Below, one piece after another: positions 1-15,790 of a stretch of 64,000 bases of DNA. A program made the translations under genes and the position numbers. The notes under the pieces were generated by a model, which worked only from the letters and a program-made list of their open reading frames with translations, made no database searches and had not been told where the DNA came from. Position 1 is the stretch's first letter, and the number at the start of each line of letters is the position of its first letter. This DNA comes from Acidobacteriota bacterium. GTDB taxonomy: Bacteria > Acidobacteriota > Terriglobia > Acidiferrales > UBA7541. Where the stretch lies: assembly GCA_013289955.1 (NCBI GenBank), contig JABCYZ010000036.1:1-64000 (forward strand), written 5' to 3'.

Positions 1-25
1 CGGCACAAGAGAAGGGATTTAGTTC

Positions 26-175
26 ATGCGAGAAATCATTACGTTGCAGTGCGGCGATTGCAAGAACCGCAACTACACGACCACGAAGAATAAGAAGAAG
101 CACTCCGAACGCGTAGAGACTCGGAAGTTCTGCAATACGTGCCGCAAGCACACCGGGCACAAGGAAGTTAAGTAG
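26..175 (+). CDS. rpmG: 50S ribosomal protein L33
   Basis: Small 49-aa protein of the large ribosomal subunit, located near the E site. The translation starts MREIITLQCGDCKNRNY and has two CxxC pairs (C9/C12 and C36/C39), so it is the zinc-binding type of L33. It is too short for the usual ORF length cut-off, but the family is unmistakable. It sits just upstream of tRNA-Trp and secE, the usual position at the head of the secE-nusG-rpl-rpoBC block. The start is the first in-frame ATG, preceded by a purine-rich stretch (GAAGGGA). Confidence 0.97.
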   Translation: MREIITLQCGDCKNRNYTTTKNKKKHSERVETRKFCNTCRKHTGHKEVK

Positions 176-220
176 TTTCCGTTTTGGAGCGGGCATGGGG
201 TGGAGCGGTTTTGGGTTTTT

Positions 221-295
221 AGGGGAGTCGTCCAACGGTTAGGACTCCGGTCTCCAAAACCGGGTATGGGGGTTCGAGTCCCTCCTCCCCTGCCA
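221..295 (+). tRNA. trnW: tRNA-Trp (anticodon CCA)
   Basis: A full cloverleaf can be drawn. The 7-bp acceptor stem (221-227 with 285-291) is perfectly paired. The D arm is 230-245. The anticodon stem 247-251/259-263 encloses loop CTCCAAA with anticodon CCA at 254-256. The T stem 268-272/280-284 has the TTCGAGT loop. Discriminator G292 is followed by an encoded CCA (293-295). It lies between rpmG and secE, a common bacterial arrangement. Confidence 0.96.
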
Positions 296-339
296 GACAT
301 GAGCAACAGGCGGCGGCGCCTGTTTTCTAAAGAGGACGA

Positions 340-630
340 ATGGCCACGCAGGCGGTCAAAGTGAAGAACGACGAATTGCAAGGCGGCGGTATCGGCGGGG
401 CGGCAAGTAACCTCGGCGGAAAAATCACCGGAACGGTTCAGGATACGCGCGAATTCCTGCACGACGTTCGTGTGGAGATGAAGCAGGTGACCTGGCCGAG
501 CCGCGAGGACGTGATCTCGACGACCGGAGTGGTCATCGCGACAGTTTTTTTCTTCGGAGTATTTCTAGCGGCTGTGGATTGGCTTGTGCAGATGGGTATA
601 TCGCGCGTCTTCAAAATTTTCGGCGTCTGA
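340..630 (+). CDS. secE: Preprotein translocase subunit SecE
   Basis: 96-aa inner-membrane subunit that clamps SecY in the SecYEG channel. The family signature is present: an amphipathic helix at about 34-50 leading into EMKQVTWPSRED, then a single transmembrane helix at about 61-83. The first 30 residues are a Gly/Ala-rich hydrophilic extension. The start ATG has AGAGGA just upstream. It is followed by nusG after about 20 bases, so the two are co-transcribed. Confidence 0.96.
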   Translation: MATQAVKVKNDELQGGGIGGAASNLGGKITGTVQDTREFLHDVRVEMKQVTWPSREDVISTTGVVIATVFFFGVFLAAVDWLVQMGISRVFKIFGV

Positions 631-652
631 AGGGGACTACAGCTTGACGGCA

Positions 653-1180
653 ATGCAGTGGTACATCATCCATACGTACTCGGGCTTTGAAAAGAAAGTC
701 AAGGAAAGCCTCGAGAGCCGCGTGTCCGCATTCAGTTTGCAGGACAAGATCGGCCGCGTGCTGATCCCGATGGAAGACGTCGTCGAAATGCGCGGCGGCA
801 AGAAAGTGGTCTCTTCGCGGATGACCTATCCGGGCTACGTGCTGGTGGAGATGGACCTGGACGAAAACACCTGGCACATCGTGCGTTCGACGCCGCGCGT
901 CACCGGCTTTGTCGGCTCGGCTACGGCGCCTTCGCCGCTTTCCGACACCGAAGTCGACGCCATTATCAACCGCGTCCACGTTCCGACGGACCGCCCGAAG
1001 CCGAAAGTGGTATTCGAACGCAACGAGCAGGTGCGCATCGTGGACGGCCCGTTTGCGAATTTTAACGGCACGGTCGAAGAGATAGACAATGACCACAGCC
1101 GGCTGAAGGTTTCCGTCACTATTTTTGGCCGTTCGACGCCGGTGGAACTGGACTTCGCAAGCGTTGAGAAGCTGGGCTGA
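653..1180 (+). CDS. nusG: Transcription termination/antitermination factor NusG
   Basis: 175-aa elongation factor that binds the RNA polymerase clamp and couples it to Rho or the ribosome. The NGN domain begins MQWYIIHTYSGFEKKVKESL, and the C-terminal KOW motif is visible around NEQVRIVDGPFANFNGTVEE. The ATG at 653 is chosen from family alignment. A TTG at 644 (adding Leu-Thr-Ala) lies 7 bases after AGGGGA and is at least as well placed by Shine-Dalgarno spacing, so the protein may be 178 aa. The start is the only uncertain point. Confidence 0.96.
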   Translation: MQWYIIHTYSGFEKKVKESLESRVSAFSLQDKIGRVLIPMEDVVEMRGGKKVVSSRMTYPGYVLVEMDLDENTWHIVRSTPRVTGFVGSATAPSPLSDTEVDAIINRVHVPTDRPKPKVVFERNEQVRIVDGPFANFNGTVEEIDNDHSRLKVSVTIFGRSTPVELDFASVEKLG

Positions 1181-1227
1181 GCCCGGGCGCCGCCCGAGGG
1201 CAGGTAAAAAGGGATTGAGGCAGGAAC

Positions 1228-1659
1228 ATGGCTAAGAAAATACAGACGACGATCAAATTGCAATTGCCCGCGGGCAAGGCTACGCCTGCGCCGCCAGTCG
1301 GTACGGCGCTTGGTCCGCACGGCTTGAACATCATGGATTTTTGCAAGCAGTTCAACGCCAAGACAGCCAAGGAACCGGACGGAATGATTTTCCCCGTGCT
1401 GGTGACGGTTTATACCGACCGCACCTTCACGTTCATTCTGAAGACGCCTCCGGCTTCGATCCTGCTGCTTCGCGCGGCGGGCATCGTCAAAGGCTCGGCC
1501 GAACCGAACCGCAACAAGGTCGGCAAAGTTACGAAAAAGCAGGTTCAAGAGATTGCGAAGATCAAGCTTGTCGATCTCAACACCACAAATCTGGACTCCG
1601 CGGTGCGCACGGTGATGGGCACGGCGCGCAACATGGGTCTGGAAGTCGTGGAAGCCTAG
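1228..1659 (+). CDS. rplK: 50S ribosomal protein L11
   Basis: 143-aa protein of the GTPase-associated centre, which binds 23S rRNA with L10/L12. The N-terminal domain MAKKIQTTIKLQLPAGKATP and the C-terminal RNA-binding domain (ending VRTVMGTARNMGLEVVEA) are both typical, and length is normal. It is followed by rplA after 36 bases in the canonical L11-L1-L10-L7/L12 order. Confidence 0.98.
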   Translation: MAKKIQTTIKLQLPAGKATPAPPVGTALGPHGLNIMDFCKQFNAKTAKEPDGMIFPVLVTVYTDRTFTFILKTPPASILLLRAAGIVKGSAEPNRNKVGKVTKKQVQEIAKIKLVDLNTTNLDSAVRTVMGTARNMGLEVVEA

Positions 1660-1695
1660 AAGTTCAGGCGCTACGGGGTCGAAGGGGCAGAAGCA

Positions 1696-2403
1696 ATGAA
1701 GAAGTCCGGGAAACACATCGAGAACGCGCGCAAAAAGGTAGAAGCGCGCCCGTACAAGCTCGCCGAAGCAAGCGAGCTGATCAAGAAGACGCATCACACG
1801 AAGTTTAACGAGACGGTCGAACTGGCCATCAATCTGGGCGTCGACCCGAAGCATTCGGACCAGGTCGTTCGCGGCACCGTGGTTCTTCCGCACGGCCTCG
1901 GCAAGTCCGTGCGCGTGCTGGTAATCGCGAGCGGCGAAAAGGTTCGCGAAGCAACGGAAGCCGGCGCGGACTTCGTCGGCGGCGAGGACATGGTTACGAA
2001 GATCATGGGCGGCTGGACGGATTATGACGCCGTGATCGCCACACCGGACATGATGAAGTCCGCCGGCAAACTGGGCAAGGTGCTCGGCCCGCGTGGCCTG
2101 ATGCCGAATCCGAAGACCGGCACGGTCACATTCGACGTTGCCAAGGCCATCAAGGAAACGAAAGCGGGCAAAGTGGAGTTCCGCGTCGACAAAGCCGGAA
2201 TCGTCCATTGCGCCATCGGCAAAATTCAGTTTGACGCCGCGCATATTGCGGAAAACGCCCATGCCGTCATCGGCGCCGTGATCAAGGCCAAGCCGGCGGC
2301 GGCCAAGGGCAAGTACGTGCAGAAAATCACGCTGACCTCGACGATGGGTCCGGGCATTCCGATCGATTTGGCGGAATCCGAATTACTGGCAGCAGCGGCC
2401 TAA
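1696..2403 (+). CDS. rplA: 50S ribosomal protein L1
   Basis: 235-aa L1-stalk protein. It shows the family segment GPRGLMPNPKTGTVT in the middle and a normal C-terminal end. In other bacteria L1 represses its own operon by binding the leader mRNA. No copy of that binding site was identified here. rplJ begins only 22 bases after the stop, so the long L10 leader found in enterobacteria has no room. Confidence 0.98.
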   Translation: MKKSGKHIENARKKVEARPYKLAEASELIKKTHHTKFNETVELAINLGVDPKHSDQVVRGTVVLPHGLGKSVRVLVIASGEKVREATEAGADFVGGEDMVTKIMGGWTDYDAVIATPDMMKSAGKLGKVLGPRGLMPNPKTGTVTFDVAKAIKETKAGKVEFRVDKAGIVHCAIGKIQFDAAHIAENAHAVIGAVIKAKPAAAKGKYVQKITLTSTMGPGIPIDLAESELLAAAA

Positions 2404-2425
2404 GGGAATTTAAGGAAACGGGATC

Positions 2426-3013
2426 ATGAAAAAGCGCAGCGAAAAACAGCAGGATCTGGACAAGTTGAAACTGGAACTGGCCAAGGTCTCGACCGTGATT
2501 CTCACGACCTTCCAGGGCATCACGGTCGAAAACGACACCAAGCTCCGCCGCGCCGTTCAAGCCGCTGGCGGGAAGTACCAGGTCGTGAAAAACACGCTCG
2601 CAGAGCGCGCCGGAGCCGGCACGCCTGCGGAAAATCTGCTCAAGAACCTGAGCGGCACGAATTCCATCGCCTATACACAGACGGACGCAGTAGCGCTCGC
2701 CAAGGCGCTCACCAAGATTGCCAAAGACGTTCCGGCGTTTCAGTTCAAGTCCGGAGTCGTCGAAGGCCGCGTCATCTCCATCGCCGAGATTCAGCAGCTT
2801 GCGAATCTCCCTTCGAAGGAAGAGTTGCTCAGCAAGATCATGTTCCTGCTGAACGCTCCGGCGCAGCGCATCGCCATGACGCTGAACGCGTTGCCGCGCA
2901 ACCTCGCGGTCACCGTCAGCGAAGCGATCAAAGCCAACAAGTTTGGGTCCGGCGGGGCCGGCAGTTCCGAGCCGGCTCCTTTAGCGGCACCAGGCCCCGA
3001 AGCGGCCCAGTAA
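2426..3013 (+). CDS. rplJ: 50S ribosomal protein L10
   Basis: 195-aa base of the L7/L12 stalk. The N-terminal RNA-binding part (MKKRSEKQQDLDKLKLELAK, then AGGKYQVVKNTLAERA) and the C-terminal helix that recruits L7/L12 dimers are recognisable. The last 25 residues form a Gly/Ser/Pro/Ala-rich tail, longer than in E. coli L10. Start ATG follows GGAAACGGGA. rplL follows after 35 bases. Confidence 0.97.
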   Translation: MKKRSEKQQDLDKLKLELAKVSTVILTTFQGITVENDTKLRRAVQAAGGKYQVVKNTLAERAGAGTPAENLLKNLSGTNSIAYTQTDAVALAKALTKIAKDVPAFQFKSGVVEGRVISIAEIQQLANLPSKEELLSKIMFLLNAPAQRIAMTLNALPRNLAVTVSEAIKANKFGSGGAGSSEPAPLAAPGPEAAQ

Positions 3014-3048
3014 GTTTATTTTTAATTTTGAGAGGAGAAGCAAAAGTC

Positions 3049-3426
<378 letters not shown>

Positions 3427-3701
3427 TCAGTTGTTGTACGGGCTTCGAGAGGGGGCGCGGCTGCTTGCATTGGCCATTTTACCGGCTGGAGCAAGCGTGA
3501 TCCGCTGCGCCAAAGGAACTCACGTACGCAAGTTGAGGCTGGTTATTTTCACAACTCCACTGGTCCTTTTTGGACCCCATGCAGCCGTGTGCTCGCTGAC
3601 TTCGGGCAGGAAGCGCATCGCGCCGGCGGCATGAATTTCTCCGGAATCTCCGCTATTTGCCCGAATGGGATCAGCCCGAAAGGGAAGAGGTAGACCAAGC
3701 A

Positions 3702-8135
<4,434 letters not shown>

Positions 8136-8150
8136 GTGGAAATCACGCTC

Positions 8151-8178
8151 GCCGGGGCGCCGCAGCCTGCGCCCCGGC
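8151..8178 (+). promoter_or_regulatory. Perfect GC hairpin in the rpoB-rpoC spacer
   Basis: A 10-bp perfect stem (8151-8160 with 8169-8178) with an 8-base loop starts 16 bases after the rpoB stop. No uridine tract follows directly, so it does not look like a standard intrinsic terminator. It could be an RNA processing site, a 3'-end stabiliser or a partial attenuator. The function is inferred. Confidence 0.5.
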
Positions 8179-8249
8179 AAGGTTTCGCAATTCTGTAGGT
8201 TTTGGTTTTTTGGGTTCTCAGCCGGTCCGGTGCAAAACATCGGATCGCG

Positions 8250-8269
8250 TCCCCGGTGAAAGCCGGGGA
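8250..8269 (+). promoter_or_regulatory. Hairpin abutting the rpoC ribosome-binding site
   Basis: A 7-bp stem (8250-8256 with 8263-8269) has a 6-base loop. Its 3' arm runs into the purine-rich Shine-Dalgarno GGGAGGGAGG that precedes the rpoC UUG start. Folding would compete with part of the ribosome-binding site. The structure is seen in the sequence; the regulatory role is inferred. Confidence 0.45.
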
Positions 8270-8283
8270 GGGAGGAAACAACC

Positions 8284-12486
<4,203 letters not shown>

Positions 12487-12536
12487 CCGGTTTGAGTGGC
12501 GGGGTTTCCCGCCGGAAACACGCTGGAATCGACAAG

Positions 12537-12569
12537 GCGTCCTGGTTCATCCCGGGACGCTTTGTTTTT
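12537..12569 (+). terminator. Rho-independent terminator after rpoC
   Basis: A 9-bp stem (12537-12545 with 12552-12560, one G-T pair), a 6-base loop, and then TTTGTTTTT. It lies 50 bases after the rpoC stop and closes the ribosomal protein-polymerase operon. A smaller GGCGGGG/CCCGCC hairpin lies at 12498-12513 in front of it. Confidence 0.85.
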
Positions 12570-12706
12570 AGCCCGTCGGTAATCTGTACCGTTCAGGCAC
12601 TTCGCGCGCCACGCGTCATTGCCGAGACGCGGCGCTATTCCTACAATGATTTGTGCAGCTACTGGACGGCTCGCTGGCCCTTTTGCCGGGCGCCGACCGC
12701 GTTCTA

Positions 12707-15352
12707 ATGCCCAAAAACGACGACTCCCGAGATTCGGCGAACGATTCTCCCCCAGGCGGCCCTAACCAGCCCACGGTTTCCTCGCGGATCGAACAATTCG
12801 AAAAGAGCCAGAACGAGCTATGGCGACTGGCCTTTTTCCTGCTGTTCGTGCTCTCCCTTGGCTTTGCCATTGTCTCCTGGAGCACCATCAAATCTCTTGC
12901 GCTGCGCTACGAGCCTCTTCTGCCGCTTTTGCTTTTCGTCGTGGCCCTCTTCATGGCCTATGCCTGGAAACGCAACCGGGAAATCTCGGAACTTCGCGGC
13001 CTCGTTTCCGGCCTGGAGCAACGGGATTCCGCGCCTCCGAGCGAAAAGCAGATTGATCAGCTTTTTTCCGTCATCTCCCGCTCCCAGCAGGGCTATCGCG
13101 ACCTCATCGATTCCTTCGACGACATTCTGATCGCGCTCTCCCTCGAGGGCGAAATCCGCGCCGTAAACCGCAGCTTCGCGGATCTTGTCGGCGCCAACTA
13201 CCAGAATATTATCGGCCGCCAAGTTTCCGAATTCCTCGAAGAGGCTGGCGGCGACGGCCCGGAACTGATCCGCCGCGCCCTGCCGCGTTTCATCGAGCGC
13301 CGCCACTGGTCCGGTATCATCCAGGTCCGTCTGAAAAAACAAAACTCTGTCTGCTATTACGATTGCGTCGCGCACGCCATGACTCGCGACAACGAAGTCC
13401 ACGGCCTCACTGTTCTCGGCCGCGACATCACCGCGCTCCGCAAGAATGAAGCGCGTTTCACCGAGCTTTTCGAGACGCTCCAGGAAGGCATCTATATTGC
13501 CGTTCCCGACGGCACGCTACTTGACGTCAATCCCGCGCTCGTCCGCATGCTGGGGTACGACTCCAAGGAAGAATTGCTCTCCAAGCGCGTCCCGGAAGTC
13601 TTCACCAGCCATGCCGAGCGAAAATCGCTTGTGGCGGAAGTCGAACGCCAGCCCGCGCCCCAGGGCCGCGAAATAACCCTGCTGCGCAAGGATGGCTCTT
13701 CGATCTTCTGTCTCAATACGACCAGCGCCGTGCGCGACACATCCGGCCGCGTGATCCGCTATCAGGGTTCCCTCATGGACATCACTGCCCGCCGCCAGAT
13801 GGAGCGCCAGCTGCACAAGGAGCAGGAATTTGCGCGCCGGCTCATCGACAGCTTCCCGGATCTCATTCTGGTCGTGGATTCCAGTTCCCATTACACGTTC
13901 ATCAGCCCGCGCTGCGAAGAAGTCCTCGGCTATAAGCTCTCGGAAGTGGAGAATGCGGAGTTTGGTGGACGCACCCACGCCGAGGACCTTCCGATCCTGC
14001 TGGCCGTGTTCAGAGACATCCTTGCCGGGCGCCAGACTTTCGGCTCTCTCGAAGCGCGCGTGCGCCACAAGTCCGGCGACTGGCGCCGCATCCGTTTCAA
14101 CTTCAGCCCTCTGGCCGATGAAACCGGAAAAATCGAAGGCGTGGTCCTTTCCGGCCGCGACGTCACCGAACTCAAGCGTCTCGAAGAGCAGCTCATCCAG
14201 GCGGAAAAACTCGCTGCCATGGGCCAGATGCTCGCCGGTGTCGCGCACGAGTTAAACAATCCCCTCACCGCCATCCTGGGCGTCACGGAATTGCTTCGCG
14301 AGGGACCGACGGACCAGGAAGCCACCAAGCGCCAGCTCGAAATAACGCATCGCCAGGCCCGCCGCGCCGCGCGCATCGTTCAAAATCTTCTCGAGTTTTC
14401 CCGTCCTGCTTCACCGCAGAAGAAATCCGTCGATCTCAACAGCATCGTCGACCGCACCCTGCAGTTGCACGAACACTCGCTCCGCAGAAATAATGTCGAA
14501 GTCGATTTTCGTCCGCAGCCCGGTTTTCCCGGCGTCATCGCCGACGCCAATCAGCTCATTCAAGTCTTTCTCAATCTGGTCACCAACGCCGAGCAGGCCA
14601 TTCGCGAAGTCCGCGAATCCGGCCGCATCCAGATTCGCTTCACCCGGCTCGGCTCTCGCATTGCCGTCACTTTCCAGGATGACGGCGTTGGTATCCGTCC
14701 GGAAACCGTCCCGCGCCTGTTCGATCCCTTCTACACCACCAAGCGTCCCGGCGGCGGCACCGGCCTGGGCCTCAGCATCTGCCTGTCCATCGTGCGAGAG
14801 CACGGCGGCACCATTGAAGCGGAAGCTCTTCCCGCAGGCGGCTCCGCGTTCACGGTGTATCTCCCCGTGGCCGCCGACGAGACCACCCGCCCCTCCACAA
14901 CTATTTCGGGCGCCGTGGCGGTTGCCGCGCCCAATCTCAATTTGCTGAAAGGCCGCTCCGTTCTCGTCTTGGACGACGAAGAAAGCCTGCGCAGCTTGCT
15001 CTTTGAAGGGCTCACGGCCCGCGATCTCCATGTGGATTGCGCCGCTACCGTCGAGCAAGCCTTGTCGTTTGTCTCGCAGCGCTCTCCGGACGCTATCCTC
15101 TGCGATCTGAATCTTTCCGACGGCGGCGGCCATCTGAGCGGCAAGCTTGCTGCGGAGCGTCTCCTTGAAGCCGCCGGAAACCAGAAACCCACGCTGATCT
15201 ACATGTCCGGCGATCTTTTGGACCCTGCGGATTCCCCTCCCAATTCGGGCGAGCCATTCCTCCTCCAAAAGCCGTTCCGGATCTCCGATGTTCTTGCCCT
15301 GCTCCAGGAAGTCTTCGCCTCCCTCCAGTCTCCGCCGCGCTCCTCCCATTAG
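12707..15352 (+). CDS. Hybrid sensor histidine kinase with three PAS domains and a receiver
   Basis: 881-aa membrane-bound sensor. After a short cytoplasmic N-terminus there are two transmembrane helices (about 42-59 and 71-87) with almost no periplasmic loop. Three PAS modules follow (around 120-240, 245-370 and 380-500). The HisKA phospho-acceptor His514 lies in AHELNNPLTAILG, and the ATPase has a clear GTGLGLSICLSIVREHGG G-box. A C-terminal receiver has the acidic pair in VLVLDDEE and phospho-acceptor Asp800 (CDLNLSDGGG). Sensing is probably cytoplasmic, through PAS. No separate response regulator is adjacent. ATG 12707 is preferred over an upstream TTG (12653). Confidence 0.9.
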   Translation: MPKNDDSRDSANDSPPGGPNQPTVSSRIEQFEKSQNELWRLAFFLLFVLSLGFAIVSWSTIKSLALRYEPLLPLLLFVVALFMAYAWKRNREISELRGLVSGLEQRDSAPPSEKQIDQLFSVISRSQQGYRDLIDSFDDILIALSLEGEIRAVNRSFADLVGANYQNIIGRQVSEFLEEAGGDGPELIRRALPRFIERRHWSGIIQVRLKKQNSVCYYDCVAHAMTRDNEVHGLTVLGRDITALRKNEARFTELFETLQEGIYIAVPDGTLLDVNPALVRMLGYDSKEELLSKRVPEVFTSHAERKSLVAEVERQPAPQGREITLLRKDGSSIFCLNTTSAVRDTSGRVIRYQGSLMDITARRQMERQLHKEQEFARRLIDSFPDLILVVDSSSHYTFISPRCEEVLGYKLSEVENAEFGGRTHAEDLPILLAVFRDILAGRQTFGSLEARVRHKSGDWRRIRFNFSPLADETGKIEGVVLSGRDVTELKRLEEQLIQAEKLAAMGQMLAGVAHELNNPLTAILGVTELLREGPTDQEATKRQLEITHRQARRAARIVQNLLEFSRPASPQKKSVDLNSIVDRTLQLHEHSLRRNNVEVDFRPQPGFPGVIADANQLIQVFLNLVTNAEQAIREVRESGRIQIRFTRLGSRIAVTFQDDGVGIRPETVPRLFDPFYTTKRPGGGTGLGLSICLSIVREHGGTIEAEALPAGGSAFTVYLPVAADETTRPSTTISGAVAVAAPNLNLLKGRSVLVLDDEESLRSLLFEGLTARDLHVDCAATVEQALSFVSQRSPDAILCDLNLSDGGGHLSGKLAAERLLEAAGNQKPTLIYMSGDLLDPADSPPNSGEPFLLQKPFRISDVLALLQEVFASLQSPPRSSH

Positions 15353-15405
15353 CTGGGTGCCAGCAAAACGCTGACGGCTAGGCTCCTCGGCTCTCCCTAT
15401 GGAAA

Positions 15406-15433
15406 CATATAGATATAATATGATATATATATT
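15406..15433 (+). promoter_or_regulatory. AT-rich promoter/possible PadR operator
   Basis: A sharply AT-rich block of alternating ATAT repeats stands just before the first padR gene, in an otherwise GC-rich surrounding. It contains a consensus TATAAT at 15414-15419, 18 bases before the ATG. That implies a very short or absent leader. The repetitive ATAT dyads would suit autoregulation by the dimeric PadR protein. The -35 region is not recognisable. Confidence 0.45.
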
Positions 15434-15436
15434 GGC

Positions 15437-15790
15437 ATGACCGAGATGGACCCGCAATCCTTCCTCCCACTCAAACCGCAGTGGTTTCACATCTTGCTTT
15501 CGCTTGCAAGCGGCGAGCAGCACGGCTACGCCATCATGCAGGACGTCCTCAATCGCACCACGGGCAAAATCCGGCTGTGGCCGGCCACTCTCTACGGGTC
15601 TATAAAGCGGCTCATCGAAGCCGGCCTTATCGAGGCCTCCGACGAGCGGCCCGCTCCCGAACTCGATGACGCTCGACGCCGCTATTATCGGTTGACGTCT
15701 CTCGGCAAACGAGTTCTCGACGCGGAATGCGATCGTCTCCAGGAACTGGTTCGCACCATACGCCTGAAGCAAACCATGGTGCCGGAATGA
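15437..15790 (+). CDS. PadR-family transcriptional regulator (module 1)
   Basis: 117-aa winged-helix regulator. The family pattern is clear: LPLKPQWFHILLSLASGEQHGYAIMQDV, the recognition region LWPATLYGSIKRLIEAGLIE, and the wing RRRYYRLTSLGKRVL. The stop codon overlaps the ATG of the downstream permease (ATGA), so the two are translationally coupled. PadR proteins usually repress their own operon and respond to small molecules or envelope stress. The ligand here is unknown. Confidence 0.9.
   Translation: MTEMDPQSFLPLKPQWFHILLSLASGEQHGYAIMQDVLNRTTGKIRLWPATLYGSIKRLIEAGLIEASDERPAPELDDARRRYYRLTSLGKRVLDAECDRLQELVRTIRLKQTMVPE

Noticed and set aside
835..2262. A 475-codon minus-strand frame across nusG-rplK-rplA
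   Set aside because: It lies opposite certain ribosomal genes and is Arg/Phe/His-rich, as expected of a shadow.
2404..2425. Possible L10 leader autoregulatory RNA
   Set aside because: Only 22 bases separate rplA from rplJ, too short for the known leader structure.
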